Of a DNA stretch of 64,000 nt, positions 48,704 through 58,401 are shown piece after piece (within the stretch, counting starts at the first letter, position 1; each line of letters begins with the position of its first letter). The stretch is from an uncultured Bacteroidales bacterium. Lineage in GTDB: Bacteria; Bacteroidota; Bacteroidia; Bacteroidales; WCHB1-69. The notes below the pieces were generated by a model that had not been told where the DNA came from, did no database searches, and saw only the letters and a program-made list of their open reading frames with translations. Location of the stretch: positions 1-64,000 of the forward strand of contig CAMJPH010000004.1 of assembly GCA_946407715.1 (NCBI GenBank). Reading direction: 5' to 3'. The position numbers and the translations under genes are program-made.

Positions 48704-50281
48704 ATGTATAATCAGGAACATGGACTTTATGTGGCGCATTGCGATGACGGTGCGCTTTCTATTCAATCGAAAATGGCTAACCGCCATGGTTTGATCGCCG
48801 GAGCCACCGGAACGGGCAAGACCGTCAGTCTGCAAGTGCTGGCCGAAACCTTCAGTCAAATTGGCGTGCCGTGCTTCATGGCCGACATGAAAGGCGACCT
48901 CTCCGGCATCAGTCAAACAGGCAAGATGAGCGGATTTATTGAGAAACGGTTGCCGGAATTTGGACTCGAAAATCCTGAGTTTCAGGCTTGTCCGGTTCGT
49001 TTCTACGATGTGTTCGGCGAGCAGGGGCATCCGATCCGCGCCACTGTGTCGCAGATGGGTCCGCAGCTGCTTTCCCGTCTGCTGGGCCTGAACGAGACGC
49101 AGGACGGTGTGCTTAACATCGTCTTCCGCATCGCCGACGAACGCGGTCTGATGATTATCGACCTTAAGGACCTACGGGCGATGTTAGAGTATGTCTCAAA
49201 GCACGCCAAAGAATATACGATGAAGTACGGCAACGTCTCCACGGCCTCCATCGGCGCCATCCAGCGGGCGTTGCTACAGTTGGAAGCGCAAGGTGCGGAC
49301 AAGTTCCTCGGCGAGCCGAGCTTCGACATCTACGACCTCATCCAGACGGAGAATGGCAAGGGCGTGATGAGTGTCCTGGCTGCTGACAAGCTGATGATGC
49401 AGCCTAAACTCTACAGCACCTTCTTGCTGTGGCTGCTCTCCGAACTCTACTCCACGCTTCCTGAAGTCGGTGACCTCGACAAACCGAAGCTCGTCTTTTT
49501 CTTTGATGAGGCGCACACGCTCTTCGAGGACACCTCCAAAGCATTGATTGACAAGATAGAACAAGTGATCCGACTGATCCGAAGCAAGGGCGTCGGCATC
49601 TACTTCATCACCCAATATCCCACGGACATTCCTGACAACATTTTGGGTCAGTTGGGTAACCGCATCCAACATGCGTTACGCGCCTACACGCCTAAGGATC
49701 AAAAGGCGGTGCGTGCCGCTGCCGACACGTTCCGCACGAATCCGGCGTTCAAGACAGACGAAGCCATTATGAACTTGGAGACCGGTGAGGCGTTGGTCAG
49801 TTTCCTCGATGAAAAAGGTGCGCCGGGCATGGTGCAACGCGCGAAAATCCTCTTCCCGTTGTCACAAATCGGTGCCATCACCGAAGGCCAACGGATGGAC
49901 ATCATCAAGCAGAGCCGTGTTTATGGAAAATACGACACGCCCGTCGATAACGAGAGCGCTTTCGAAATTCTGATCAAGGAAGCGGAAGAGGCTCTTGCGG
50001 TTCAAGAGGCTGAAAAACAGGCTATAGAGGAGGCCAAGGAAGATAAGAAATCTTCCAAGAAGCAGGGAGTCATGGGCAAGGTGGTGAAGGCCATCATCAC
50101 CGCCGTGACCGGCACGTTGGCTACGGCCGCAGGCACCGCCATCAGCAACAAAGTCACCGGAAAGAAGTCCAAATCGAAGACCTCCACCAAGGAGAAGGTT
50201 ATCAAGAACACCACCTCCGCCGCCACAAGAACGATTACGCGGGAGATTTCACGGGACATTCTCGGGAACATCCTTAAATAG
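48704..50281 (+). CDS. HerA-like ATPase (DUF853/YjgR type)
   Basis: A 525-residue P-loop ATPase of the HerA/FtsK superfamily. Walker A is [10 protein letters not shown] (about residues 32-41), the ADMKGDLSG segment follows, Walker B is [13 protein letters not shown] (about 264-276), and an arginine-finger-like region includes [13 protein letters not shown]. The C-terminal ~80 residues are Lys/Thr/Ala-rich with a hydrophobic stretch ([18 protein letters not shown]) that may touch the membrane. The family (E. coli YjgR) has no settled function. No NurA or SIR2 partner lies beside it, so a defence role is not indicated. Confidence 0.88.
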   Translation: MYNQEHGLYVAHCDDGALSIQSKMANRHGLIAGATGTGKTVSLQVLAETFSQIGVPCFMADMKGDLSGISQTGKMSGFIEKRLPEFGLENPEFQACPVRFYDVFGEQGHPIRATVSQMGPQLLSRLLGLNETQDGVLNIVFRIADERGLMIIDLKDLRAMLEYVSKHAKEYTMKYGNVSTASIGAIQRALLQLEAQGADKFLGEPSFDIYDLIQTENGKGVMSVLAADKLMMQPKLYSTFLLWLLSELYSTLPEVGDLDKPKLVFFFDEAHTLFEDTSKALIDKIEQVIRLIRSKGVGIYFITQYPTDIPDNILGQLGNRIQHALRAYTPKDQKAVRAAADTFRTNPAFKTDEAIMNLETGEALVSFLDEKGAPGMVQRAKILFPLSQIGAITEGQRMDIIKQSRVYGKYDTPVDNESAFEILIKEAEEALAVQEAEKQAIEEAKEDKKSSKKQGVMGKVVKAIITAVTGTLATAAGTAISNKVTGKKSKSKTSTKEKVIKNTTSAATRTITREISRDILGNILK

Positions 50282-50362
50282 TTAGCAGTTAAGCGCCGGA
50301 TCGGAATAACTATTAACTATTAACAGCTTCAATAACCAATAACCTATAACCAATAACCATTC
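50281..50362. repeat. Gene-tail repeats (ttaactattaac, aataaccaataacc)
   Basis: Two kinds of degenerate arrays fill the gap to ansA; the second matches the array at 29578-29610. Confidence 0.75.
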
Positions 50363-50367
50363 AAAAA

Positions 50368-51399
50368 ATGCAAAAAGTACTAGTCATATATACCGGCGGT
50401 ACCATCGGCATGATGATGGACCCGGAAGACAAGGCCCTGAAGCCTTTTGAATTCAAGAATATCCGGCAGCAACTGCCTATGTTGGACCTTCTGGAGTGTG
50501 ACATCACCTTCAAGAGCTTGCTGCCCCTCATCGACTCTTCGGACACCAACCCGGAGTTTTGGCTCCGGCTGGTGGACATGATAGAGACCGAATATCAGAA
50601 CTATGACGGTTTTGTGGTGCTGCACGGCACCGACACGATGGCCTACACCTCCTCGGCGCTTAGTTTCCTGTTAGAGAATCTTGACAAGCCCGTCATTATT
50701 ACTGGTTCACAGCTGCCTTTGGGTGTGCTGCGCACAGACGGCCGTCGCAACATCCTCAACGCCATTGGCTTTGCCGCTGACCAAAAAGACGGGAGGCCTA
50801 TGCTGAACGAGGTGTGTCTCTTTTTCCAGACTGCCCTTTTCCGCGGAAACCGTATCTACAAGGACGATGCCGCCAGTTTCAATGCTTTTCATTCGCCCAA
50901 TTATCCCCATCTGGCAAATGTGGGCACGGAGATATCCTACAACGAACATTGTCTTCTCCCCAGAAGCGTACCCGGCACCTTCATCGCCCACCACAAGATG
51001 GATAACAACGTGGGGCTCATCAAACTCTTCCCGGGCATTAACCTCGCTACTATGGAGGCCATGCTGAACACGGAAGGTTTGCACGCCGTTGTGCTGGAGA
51101 CCTTCGGTGTGGGCAATGCCCCGACTTCTCCCGACTTCCTCAAGATTCTCAAAGACGCCATCGACCGAGATATCATCCTCGTCAACATCTCCCAATGCAA
51201 GGGCGGTGGCGGCGTGGAGATGCAACGTTACGCCACGGGCAAGCACCTTGCCGACATTGGTGTCACTTCTGGAAGTGACATGACCACCGAAGCGGCCCTC
51301 ACCAAGCTGATGTACCTCTTCGGCGAGGGTTATCCTTTGAATACCATACGGAAATTATTGAAAATGTCCCTGCGCGGGGAATTAACCGAGAATTACTAA
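50368..51399 (+). CDS. ansA: Type I L-asparaginase
   Basis: A 343-residue amidohydrolase converting asparagine to aspartate and ammonia. The first threonine nucleophile lies in YTGGTIGM (about residue 12), and the second catalytic segment is LHGTDTMAYT with the TD pair. No signal peptide is seen, so it is the cytoplasmic type I. The stop overlaps the cutC start (TAATG), so the two are co-translated. Confidence 0.93.
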   Translation: MQKVLVIYTGGTIGMMMDPEDKALKPFEFKNIRQQLPMLDLLECDITFKSLLPLIDSSDTNPEFWLRLVDMIETEYQNYDGFVVLHGTDTMAYTSSALSFLLENLDKPVIITGSQLPLGVLRTDGRRNILNAIGFAADQKDGRPMLNEVCLFFQTALFRGNRIYKDDAASFNAFHSPNYPHLANVGTEISYNEHCLLPRSVPGTFIAHHKMDNNVGLIKLFPGINLATMEAMLNTEGLHAVVLETFGVGNAPTSPDFLKILKDAIDRDIILVNISQCKGGGGVEMQRYATGKHLADIGVTSGSDMTTEAALTKLMYLFGEGYPLNTIRKLLKMSLRGELTENY

Positions 51400-52082
51400 T
51401 GGAAATTGAGATTTGCTGCGGTTCAATCCAGTCGGCCGCGAATGCAAAGGCTGGCGGTGCGGTGCGTATAGAGCTGTGTCAGGGTCTTGTGGAGGGCGGT
51501 ACCACCCCCTCACCGGCCACCATTAACTATGCCGTGAAAGAACTGGGACTCAAAGTGTTCGTCCTGGTGCGTCCTCGTGGCGGTGATTTCTGCTACAACG
51601 AATTGGAAATCAAAACGATGGAGCAGGATGTGGAATTCTGCAAACAAGCCGGTGTGGCTGGCATTGTGGTCGGATTTCTGCATACTGACGGAAGCATTGA
51701 CACGGAGCTGACCCGTCGGTTCGTGAAGTTGGCTGCCCCGCTGCCTGTCACCTTCCATCGCGCCTTCGACCGTTGCACAGATCCGTTGCGCGCGTTGGAA
51801 GAAGTCATTGACTGTGGTTGTGCCCGCATCTTGACCTCAGGCTGTAAACCTACAGCCATGGAAGGCGCAGATGTCTTGCAACAGCTTGTGCAACAGGCGA
51901 ATGGACGCATCAAGATTCTTGCAGGAAGCGGTGTCACATCCGAAAATGCGGCGGAGTTGCGCCAGAAGACCGGTGCGCCGGAGATTCACGGTTCCTGTAA
52001 AATCACCCGCCCTGATGGTTCCTGGGAAACGGATGCGGAACAGGTGAAAAAGCTGTTGGAAGTGTTGGCAAATGTAGAATGA
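51399..52082 (+). CDS. cutC: CutC family protein
   Basis: A 227-residue TIM-barrel protein of the CutC family, historically linked to copper homeostasis, though this role is debated. The N-terminus EICCGSIQSAANAKAGGA, the glycine-rich RPRGGDFCYN and PVTFHRAFDR are typical. It overlaps ansA by one base and ends 44 bp before the convergent SGNH gene; no terminator hairpin is obvious there. Confidence 0.92.
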   Translation: MEIEICCGSIQSAANAKAGGAVRIELCQGLVEGGTTPSPATINYAVKELGLKVFVLVRPRGGDFCYNELEIKTMEQDVEFCKQAGVAGIVVGFLHTDGSIDTELTRRFVKLAAPLPVTFHRAFDRCTDPLRALEEVIDCGCARILTSGCKPTAMEGADVLQQLVQQANGRIKILAGSGVTSENAAELRQKTGAPEIHGSCKITRPDGSWETDAEQVKKLLEVLANVE

Positions 52083-52125
52083 AGAATAATGTAGAATGTG
52101 TGGGGGATTCTTTTGAGAATCAAAA

Positions 52126-53154
52126 TCAGTTGATTGATTGTGCCACATTCTTCGCGATGGCCAGCCGACCCGTCTGACGATAATGCTCTGTCGGGAAAAC
52201 ACGGTCAAAGAAGTCGGCGTCACGAACGACTCTGAGATTGTTCACCACGATGACTCCTTGCGACTCGTAACGTTTTGTGACATATTTCACATTTTGTTCC
52301 AGAAGATAGAGCAGTTCAGGTCCGCAAAGACTGTCAATCTGATCCACATTCTCTGCCAGAATATTGAATACGGGCTGCCATCCGCGTTTCTTGCATAATT
52401 TCACGATTTTGTCAAAATCCTTGATTCTTGGATTTTTGTCGTCTAAAGTACACGCGAAGTGTTTGACGTGGTGACAAGCCAGCGCTATGGAGTCGTCGGA
52501 AGGGCGTGTTCCGTTATAAAGAGTTTTGGAGCCGCCGAGGGCACGGTCCCATTCGTTGGCATTATGGTAAGGAAACGGGTGGGGGAGTGTGAATTCCTGT
52601 TTCTTGAAATGTTTCCGAATGATAGCGGAACGCTCTTTTTCTGTCCAGTTGGGATATGCCTTGAAAGCCAGCAACATCCGTTTATACAGCGCAGGGGCCT
52701 TTTTCATCATGATCCGCTCCTTGCGAAGTGCGGGTTCCAGATCCGAATAAATCCATTCAGAGGTGAAAGACCGCATGTTTACGGTCACGATGGCCGTTTT
52801 CACATCGTTGCCTTTGGGTATGTTGCGCAGTACGTCGTAGTAGACGCCTGCGTGACAAGCCCCTTTTGACAGTTTCCCGACATGATGTCCTGGCATCAGA
52901 TCCTCAATCATTTGGTTGATAAACCGTTTGTCGGTGTCATCCTCACTGTACGAGTGGTTGGAGGATTCTCCAAGGTATACGATGTCCATCCCTTTCTTTG
53001 CTCGTTGGGAAATCTCCATCAGCGTGGTGTTCTCATCCATATCTTTCTTATACAGTGTGAAAAAATAGATGATATCCAGCACTGCGAGGACCGCTATTAG
53101 CACCAGTAGCTTGGCCAAGAGTTTTTTGATTATATGTTTCGTTGTTTCAGCCAT
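52126..53154 (-). CDS. SGNH-like protein partnered with an MBOAT acyltransferase
   Basis: A 342-residue protein with one N-terminal membrane helix (about 10-32) and an extracytoplasmic domain. The layout resembles SGNH/AlgX/DltD-like acetyl-transfer partners: an early VYLGESSNHSYSEDD block with the candidate serine nucleophile, and a late FPTEHYRQTGR block with the candidate histidine. It abuts the MBOAT gene exactly (0 bp), so the two form one operon and probably one O-acetylation system for a surface polysaccharide or envelope polymer. The substrate is not indicated by neighbours. Confidence 0.75.
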   Translation of the reverse strand: MAETTKHIIKKLLAKLLVLIAVLAVLDIIYFFTLYKKDMDENTTLMEISQRAKKGMDIVYLGESSNHSYSEDDTDKRFINQMIEDLMPGHHVGKLSKGACHAGVYYDVLRNIPKGNDVKTAIVTVNMRSFTSEWIYSDLEPALRKERIMMKKAPALYKRMLLAFKAYPNWTEKERSAIIRKHFKKQEFTLPHPFPYHNANEWDRALGGSKTLYNGTRPSDDSIALACHHVKHFACTLDDKNPRIKDFDKIVKLCKKRGWQPVFNILAENVDQIDSLCGPELLYLLEQNVKYVTKRYESQGVIVVNNLRVVRDADFFDRVFPTEHYRQTGRLAIAKNVAQSIN

Positions 53155-54576
53155 TTAGAATTGGAAATAAATGAATGGGATTTGTTCCACGGAGGACAGG
53201 GCGATGATGGCGAACAGCAAGAAAGTGTAAATGCCCCAGCGAACAATGGTTTTCTGGTTCCCGCACCATACGTCGAAACGGCTCTTGCGGATGAGGATGT
53301 CGGCTATGATGAAGAGTGCCAGTGCAATCCAAGCGATCGGTGCGACTTGCAATTGATTGTCCATGGCACCATTGTGGAACAGTGCGGTAAAGAGGTCGTG
53401 CAGGTTCCCGAAGGATGTTGCCCGGAATACACTCCACAAAAGTGTAACGATTACAAAAGTTTTGGCAACATTGCAGATGTTGATGATCATCCGGCCGGTT
53501 TTGCCCTCAATTTTGTCGAAAAGATGGATGTTGCGGAGACCGCGTTCCAGAATCAGCAATACGCCGTATGCGAATCCCCATATCATAAAAGTCCAGTTCG
53601 CGCCGTGCCAGATACCGCATACTGTGAAGACTATCAGCGTGTTGAGAGCCCATCGCGGGATGGTGACGCGGTTGCCGCCGAGCGGGATGTAGAGGTAGTC
53701 GCGGAACCAAGTGGAAAGCGAAATGTGCCACCTGCGCCAGAATTCCTGTATGCTTCCGGACAGATACGGCGTTTTGAAGTTGTCCATCAGCGTGAATCCC
53801 ATCGTCAAGGCGCAGCCAAGCGCGATGGTCGAATAGCCGAAGAAGTCGCCATAAATCTGGAACGAGTAGAACAGCATTCCCAGTAAGATGTCGCCGCTGC
53901 TGTAATCGAATGGACTTTCGTAGATTTTGTCCACGTACGCTCCGAGATTATCGGCCACCACCATCTTGAGGAACAGTCCGAACAGGATGAGTCTCAGTCC
54001 GTTGGCGATGTTGTCGTATTGCAGTTCCTTATGTTCGTGCAGCTGCCGGAGCAGGTTTTGCGGCCGCTCAATGGGGCCGGTGACCAGTTGCGGGTAGAAC
54101 ATCACGTAGAGGGCATAATAACCGAAGTGCCGTTCCGCCTTCTGGTTGCCGCGATAGACTTCGATGACGTAGCTCAAACTCTGAAAAGTGTGGAAGGAGA
54201 GTCCAATGGGCAGGGCGATGTCCAGGACTTTCTGCGGGTGCGACCATCCGAAATGCTGCGCCAAAGCCACTAAATTCGCACTGCAGAAATTCAAGTATTT
54301 GAAGATGAACAACACCATGCAGGTGGAGACAATGCTGACCACCAAACAAGTCTTTTTGCGGGGAATATCCTCTTTCCATTTCTCAATCAGAATGCCTGCG
54401 GAAAAATCGATAAGTATGGTGATCAGTAAGATGAGGATGTATTTCGGAATGAACCACATGTAAAAGAAGCAACTGGCGGCCAACAACAGCAACCAGCGCC
54501 ATTTCTGCGGCATCAGATAGAAGAGCAGCGTGACGATTGGGAAGAAAATCAGAAATTCAATCGAGTTGAAGAGCAT
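53155..54576 (-). CDS. MBOAT family O-acyltransferase
   Basis: A 473-residue polytopic inner-membrane protein of the MBOAT/AlgI type that passes acetyl groups across the membrane. Many hydrophobic helices are visible. The conserved QEFWRRWHISLSTWFRDY (first active-site His) and GIWHGANWTF (second His) are intact, as is YIPLGGNR. I chose ATG 54576 (MLFNSIEFLIFF), because it gives the usual MBOAT N-terminus. The SGNH-like partner follows directly. Confidence 0.92.
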   Translation of the reverse strand: MLFNSIEFLIFFPIVTLLFYLMPQKWRWLLLLAASCFFYMWFIPKYILILLITILIDFSAGILIEKWKEDIPRKKTCLVVSIVSTCMVLFIFKYLNFCSANLVALAQHFGWSHPQKVLDIALPIGLSFHTFQSLSYVIEVYRGNQKAERHFGYYALYVMFYPQLVTGPIERPQNLLRQLHEHKELQYDNIANGLRLILFGLFLKMVVADNLGAYVDKIYESPFDYSSGDILLGMLFYSFQIYGDFFGYSTIALGCALTMGFTLMDNFKTPYLSGSIQEFWRRWHISLSTWFRDYLYIPLGGNRVTIPRWALNTLIVFTVCGIWHGANWTFMIWGFAYGVLLILERGLRNIHLFDKIEGKTGRMIINICNVAKTFVIVTLLWSVFRATSFGNLHDLFTALFHNGAMDNQLQVAPIAWIALALFIIADILIRKSRFDVWCGNQKTIVRWGIYTFLLFAIIALSSVEQIPFIYFQF

Positions 54577-54600
54577 TTCGTCGGGTTTGAATTCGGGCGG

Positions 54601-54608
54601 CAAAGATA
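54601..54608 (-). promoter_or_regulatory. -7 box for the MBOAT operon
   Basis: TATCTTTG on the minus strand, 24 nt before the chosen start; supports ATG 54576. Confidence 0.68.
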
Positions 54609-54617
54609 CAATTTTAA

Positions 54618-54645
54618 TGGTTAATGGTTATAGGTTATTAGTTAT
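54618..54645. repeat. Short repeat (ggttaatggttataggtta)
   Basis: Degenerate tandem units lie between divergent genes; related to the arrays at 29578 and 50320. Confidence 0.65.
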
Positions 54646-54690
54646 TGGAGACAAGTTTCAAGTTCAGGTTAGAGAGAACGGCAAAAAGTG

Positions 54691-54698
54691 TATCTTTG
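54691..54698 (+). promoter_or_regulatory. -7 box for the transglutaminase-like gene
   Basis: TATCTTTG, 31 nt before the start codon. Confidence 0.68.
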
Positions 54699-54728
54699 CA
54701 ATTATTTTTGTAATAAATACATTATAGT

Positions 54729-57371
54729 ATGAATCGTAAAATATTCTTTTTGCTAATTCTTAATTGTCTGGTTTTAACTTTTTTACCGATAAATAGTTTT
54801 GCGCAGAATGACTATTGGTCGGCAGTTCGGCAGGACTATTTGAACCGCTCGGACATCTCGCAGGAGGTGCGCGATCAGGTCGGAATGTATAATTTGAAGT
54901 CTGCGGAACAAAGTCGCAGCATTTACCGCTACCTCATGTTCTTGTACGCCTACATGCCGCAGAGCGACCTCGCCGACTACGATTTCAGCTTCTTCGAGCA
55001 GCAGGTGACCACGGCCATGGAGGCGCGGAACACCTTTTCGTGGGGCAAGACGATTCCTGACGACATTTTCCGTCATTTCGTGGTGGTCTATCGCGTGAAC
55101 AATGAAAATCTGGACACTGCGCGCTCATATATATTTCATGAGTTGAGGAACCGTATCAAGAACATGAGCATGTACGATGCGGCGTTGGAGGTGAACCATT
55201 GGTGCCACGAATATGTTGATTATCAGCCAGCTGATGCGAGAACATCGGCGCCGTTGGCCACACTGAAGACTTCGCACGGGCGTTGCGGAGAGGAGAGCAC
55301 CCTCACGGTGACGGCTCTCCGTGCCGTGGGCATCCCCGCCCGTCAGTGCTATACCCCACGCTGGGCGCACTGCGACGACAACCACGCTTGGGTGGAGGTC
55401 TGGGTCGATGGCAAATGGTATTTCCTCGGCGCCTGCGAGCCCGCACCCGCCCTCAACATGGGCTGGTTCGCCAATGTTTCCACGCGCACGATGATGGTGC
55501 ACACCAACGTCTTCGGCCGCTACGAAGGTCCCGAGGAGGTCAACAAGCGCACACCTTACTATTCCTGCATCAACCTGCTCTCCAATTACGCCGACACTGC
55601 CACGGCTTATGTTACCGTCTATGACAAACGCCATTTGCCCGCCAAAAACGCCTCCGTCTGCTTCAAACTCTACAATTATGCGGAATATTACACCCTTGCC
55701 GAGGTGAAAACTGATGAGAATGGTCGTGCAAAACTCAACACCGGTCTCGGTGACCTGCTGGTTTGGGCGAAACAGGGTGATGACTATGCTTACGCTCAGC
55801 TTGATTTGCGAAAACAGGACCATTTAGTGCTGATTCTGAGTGATAAAGGCCCGAACCCGTGGATGTCGCCTGCTGGCAATTTAGTTCAGCGATTCGATAT
55901 GGTCCCGCCGGTGGGCAAACCGTTGAATAACAATGTGAGCGCCACGGCACAATTGGCATGCGAGAAAAGGGTGGCCAAGGAGGACAAGATGCGCGAAGCA
56001 TACCGCAAGACTTTCCCCACTCCGGCGCAAACGGCGAAATATAGGAACGAATACTTCACCGCTGACGAGTTTTACGATGTGATCCATCGCAGCGAGGGCA
56101 ATCACGCCGAAATCATCAAATTTCTGCAAAACCACAACAAAAAGGTGGACGGGCTCTATCTGAAGGAGTTTGTCAATGCGCTGGCAGACAAAGATTTGCG
56201 CGACACGAAGGCGGAGACTTTAGAGAGCCAGCTCGTAAGTTACAATGCCGGCAAGTATCCGGTAGATGTTTTTATCAAAGGTGTCTTGCCCGCCCGCATC
56301 TCCAACGAGCTGATCCGAGACTGGCGTCACGACCTGCGCGAGGTGCTTGTTAACAGCCTCCCTGGTAATTCCAATCCATCTGTTAATCAGCTGGTTGACT
56401 GGACAAAACGTTACGTTACGGTAGATCCGCTCTGCAACTATTATAATTGCCCGATCAGCCCGATGGGGGTCTTCAAGACCCGCCGCGCCGATGCGCACTC
56501 CCGCGACATCTTCTTCGTGGCTGCCTGCCGCAGCTTAAACATCCCCTGTTATTTGGACAACGCTTCCAACATAATTTACGTATGGAAAAACAATGATTGG
56601 CAGGAGGTTACATTCGGGGAAGAGACGACCACCCCGAATGAGAAGTTGGCCACGCTGACTTTGCACAACCCGAAAGGTTACACCTACTACATCCATTACA
56701 CGTTGCAGCGTTTCGAGAACGGCGAGTACGTCTCTTACGATTTCGAAGGCGATCCGCGTGTAGAAGTTCGCGACATTGTCCTCAACCTTCCTCCAGGCAA
56801 ATATTGTCTCTCTTCTGGAAACCGTTACAGCGACGGAGAGGTGCTTTCCGAACTGCGTTTCTTCACCCTGAAGGAAAAAGATGAATATACCATCACGATT
56901 CCCGAATTGGTGCCGCGCAACAATACTTACGGCCATTTGGATATGAATATTAACAAACTGAATGGCAAATTATTATCGGATTTACTTAAAGAATCAGGTA
57001 AAGACAAGATGATTCTCTGTTTGGTGGCTCCAGGCACCGAACCGACCAACCACATGGCTAAGGAGATCGCTGCGAAGAAGGCCGATTATGAAGCTTGGGG
57101 AGGCAAGGTTCTGTTAGTGGCTAACAACGGCAATTGGAAAAAGGAGAAAAACCAGCCTGCCAATGTGGAGGTGGTATCTAAAAAGGTGAACGAGTTGAGT
57201 GATGGGGTTTTGGAAGCATTGAAGAATGCCGTGCATGATGGCTCTCTGTCGCACACCACTGGCGAGCGCCCTGTATGCCTTGTTATTGACAAAAACGGCA
57301 ACATCCTTTTCGTCTCTGAGGGTTACCATATCGGGCTCGGCGATTTGTTGTTGGAGGCAGTGAAGAATTAA
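54729..57371 (+). CDS. Exported transglutaminase-like domain protein
   Basis: An 880-residue exported protein with a signal peptide ending in SFAQ (about 26). A transglutaminase-like (papain-fold) domain lies at about 140-245, with the nucleophile C186 in HGRCGEES and H219 in DDNHAWVEVW; the third residue is probably in FLGACEP. A carboxypeptidase-regulatory or Ig-like beta domain follows (YVTVYDKRHLPAKNASV), then a second, possibly inactive transglutaminase-like region (about 590-650, RRADAHSRDIFFVAACRSLNIPC). The protein ends in a beta-rich tail with a thioredoxin-like look (LVAPGTEP). Peptide or cell-wall processing in the periplasm is inferred. Confidence 0.83.
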   Translation: MNRKIFFLLILNCLVLTFLPINSFAQNDYWSAVRQDYLNRSDISQEVRDQVGMYNLKSAEQSRSIYRYLMFLYAYMPQSDLADYDFSFFEQQVTTAMEARNTFSWGKTIPDDIFRHFVVVYRVNNENLDTARSYIFHELRNRIKNMSMYDAALEVNHWCHEYVDYQPADARTSAPLATLKTSHGRCGEESTLTVTALRAVGIPARQCYTPRWAHCDDNHAWVEVWVDGKWYFLGACEPAPALNMGWFANVSTRTMMVHTNVFGRYEGPEEVNKRTPYYSCINLLSNYADTATAYVTVYDKRHLPAKNASVCFKLYNYAEYYTLAEVKTDENGRAKLNTGLGDLLVWAKQGDDYAYAQLDLRKQDHLVLILSDKGPNPWMSPAGNLVQRFDMVPPVGKPLNNNVSATAQLACEKRVAKEDKMREAYRKTFPTPAQTAKYRNEYFTADEFYDVIHRSEGNHAEIIKFLQNHNKKVDGLYLKEFVNALADKDLRDTKAETLESQLVSYNAGKYPVDVFIKGVLPARISNELIRDWRHDLREVLVNSLPGNSNPSVNQLVDWTKRYVTVDPLCNYYNCPISPMGVFKTRRADAHSRDIFFVAACRSLNIPCYLDNASNIIYVWKNNDWQEVTFGEETTTPNEKLATLTLHNPKGYTYYIHYTLQRFENGEYVSYDFEGDPRVEVRDIVLNLPPGKYCLSSGNRYSDGEVLSELRFFTLKEKDEYTITIPELVPRNNTYGHLDMNINKLNGKLLSDLLKESGKDKMILCLVAPGTEPTNHMAKEIAAKKADYEAWGGKVLLVANNGNWKKEKNQPANVEVVSKKVNELSDGVLEALKNAVHDGSLSHTTGERPVCLVIDKNGNILFVSEGYHIGLGDLLLEAVKN

Positions 57372-57400
57372 GGTTGTTGAAATAGAATTGTTGTTTTTTG

Positions 57401-57408
57401 TATTTTTG
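57401..57408 (+). promoter_or_regulatory. -7 box for the FGE-like gene
   Basis: TATTTTTG, followed by CCGC. The leader would be about 70 nt. Confidence 0.65.
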
Positions 57409-57484
57409 CCGCTTAGTTTATTTTAAGTTTGATGCTTGTAAATGTGTCTAACAGTTGTAAAAGAATGATATTATTGTTTTAAGA

Positions 57485-58321
57485 ATGAAACTGACGTTAA
57501 TAAATCGGAATCACCTGGTGTTAGGACTTTTGGCCGTTTTGTTTGCGAATGCGGGTGCGTTGTCAGCCCAGTCGCCAGAAACGGGCAACCGTCAATTCTT
57601 TGTGAACCATATCCCCATAAAGATGGTTTTTGTGAAAGGCGGAGAGATGTCGTTGGGGTGCACTGTCGAACAAAGCGACAATTGTAAGGAAAATGAAAGG
57701 CCTGCCCATAAAGTGTCGCTATCGGATTTCTATATCGGGGAGACTGAGGTCACCCAGGCGCAGTGGATGGCTGTGATGGGGCGCGACAACAACCCGAGTT
57801 ACAGCAAAGGTAATACATTGCCTGTGGAGCGTGTGAGCTGGGCGGAGTGCCAACGTTTCGTGAACCGTCTGAACCGTTATTTGGCTGCTGAACTGCCGCA
57901 AGGCTACCGTTTCGCCTTGCCCAGCGAAGCCCAATGGGAATATGCGGCCCGCGGAGGTATGAAAAGTGCAGGTTATGTCTATTCAGGCGGGAACGATCTC
58001 AAATTATACGCGTGGTATTATGACAACAGTAATGAGAGAGTTCATGATGTGCGGGTGAAGTATGCCAACGAGTTGGGCATCTTCGACATGAGTGGGAACG
58101 TTTGGGAATGGTGTCAGGATTGGTTCAACGAGAATTATTATTCTGAGAACCAAGACTGGAATGATCCCCTGAATGATCAAGAAGCCACTTATTATGTGCA
58201 GCGCGGCGGCAGTTGGAACTACGGGGCGCCTTATAACCGATGCTCCTCTCGCGAGCGGGGCAGTTTGCACTCTCGCTATGAGGACTGCGGTTTCCGAGTC
58301 GCTCTGGTTAGGGTGGATTGA
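57485..58321 (+). CDS. FGE/SUMF1-like exported protein
   Basis: The 278-residue protein has a signal peptide (to about LSAQ, residue 28) and one formylglycine-generating-enzyme-like domain. Typical segments are KMVFVKGGEMSLGC, IGETEVTQAQWMAVMG, RFALPSEAQWEYAARGG, GNVWEWCQDWF and the C-terminal GFRVALV. Catalytic FGEs have two active-site Cys separated by four residues (C-x4-C); here NRCSSRERG keeps only the later region's single Cys, so sulfatase activation is unlikely. Family members without that pair serve as structural or gliding (GldK/J-like) proteins. No sulfatase lies beside it. Confidence 0.85.
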   Translation: MKLTLINRNHLVLGLLAVLFANAGALSAQSPETGNRQFFVNHIPIKMVFVKGGEMSLGCTVEQSDNCKENERPAHKVSLSDFYIGETEVTQAQWMAVMGRDNNPSYSKGNTLPVERVSWAECQRFVNRLNRYLAAELPQGYRFALPSEAQWEYAARGGMKSAGYVYSGGNDLKLYAWYYDNSNERVHDVRVKYANELGIFDMSGNVWEWCQDWFNENYYSENQDWNDPLNDQEATYYVQRGGSWNYGAPYNRCSSRERGSLHSRYEDCGFRVALVRVD

Positions 58322-58346
58322 TTAAGTGGCTGATATCAAGTAAAAA

Positions 58347-58387
58347 GAAAGCGGGAGGTGAACATTGTTCGCCTCCCGCTTTCCTTT
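58347..58387. terminator. Terminator between the FGE-like gene and the TonB receptor
   Basis: AAAGCGGGAGG pairs with CCTCCCGCTTT around 58348-58382, with an extended inner stem (TGAAC/GTTCG). It is followed by CCTTTTC on the + strand and preceded by an A-rich run, so it serves both convergent genes. Confidence 0.88.
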
Positions 58388-58401
58388 TCGGAATATATGC
58401 T

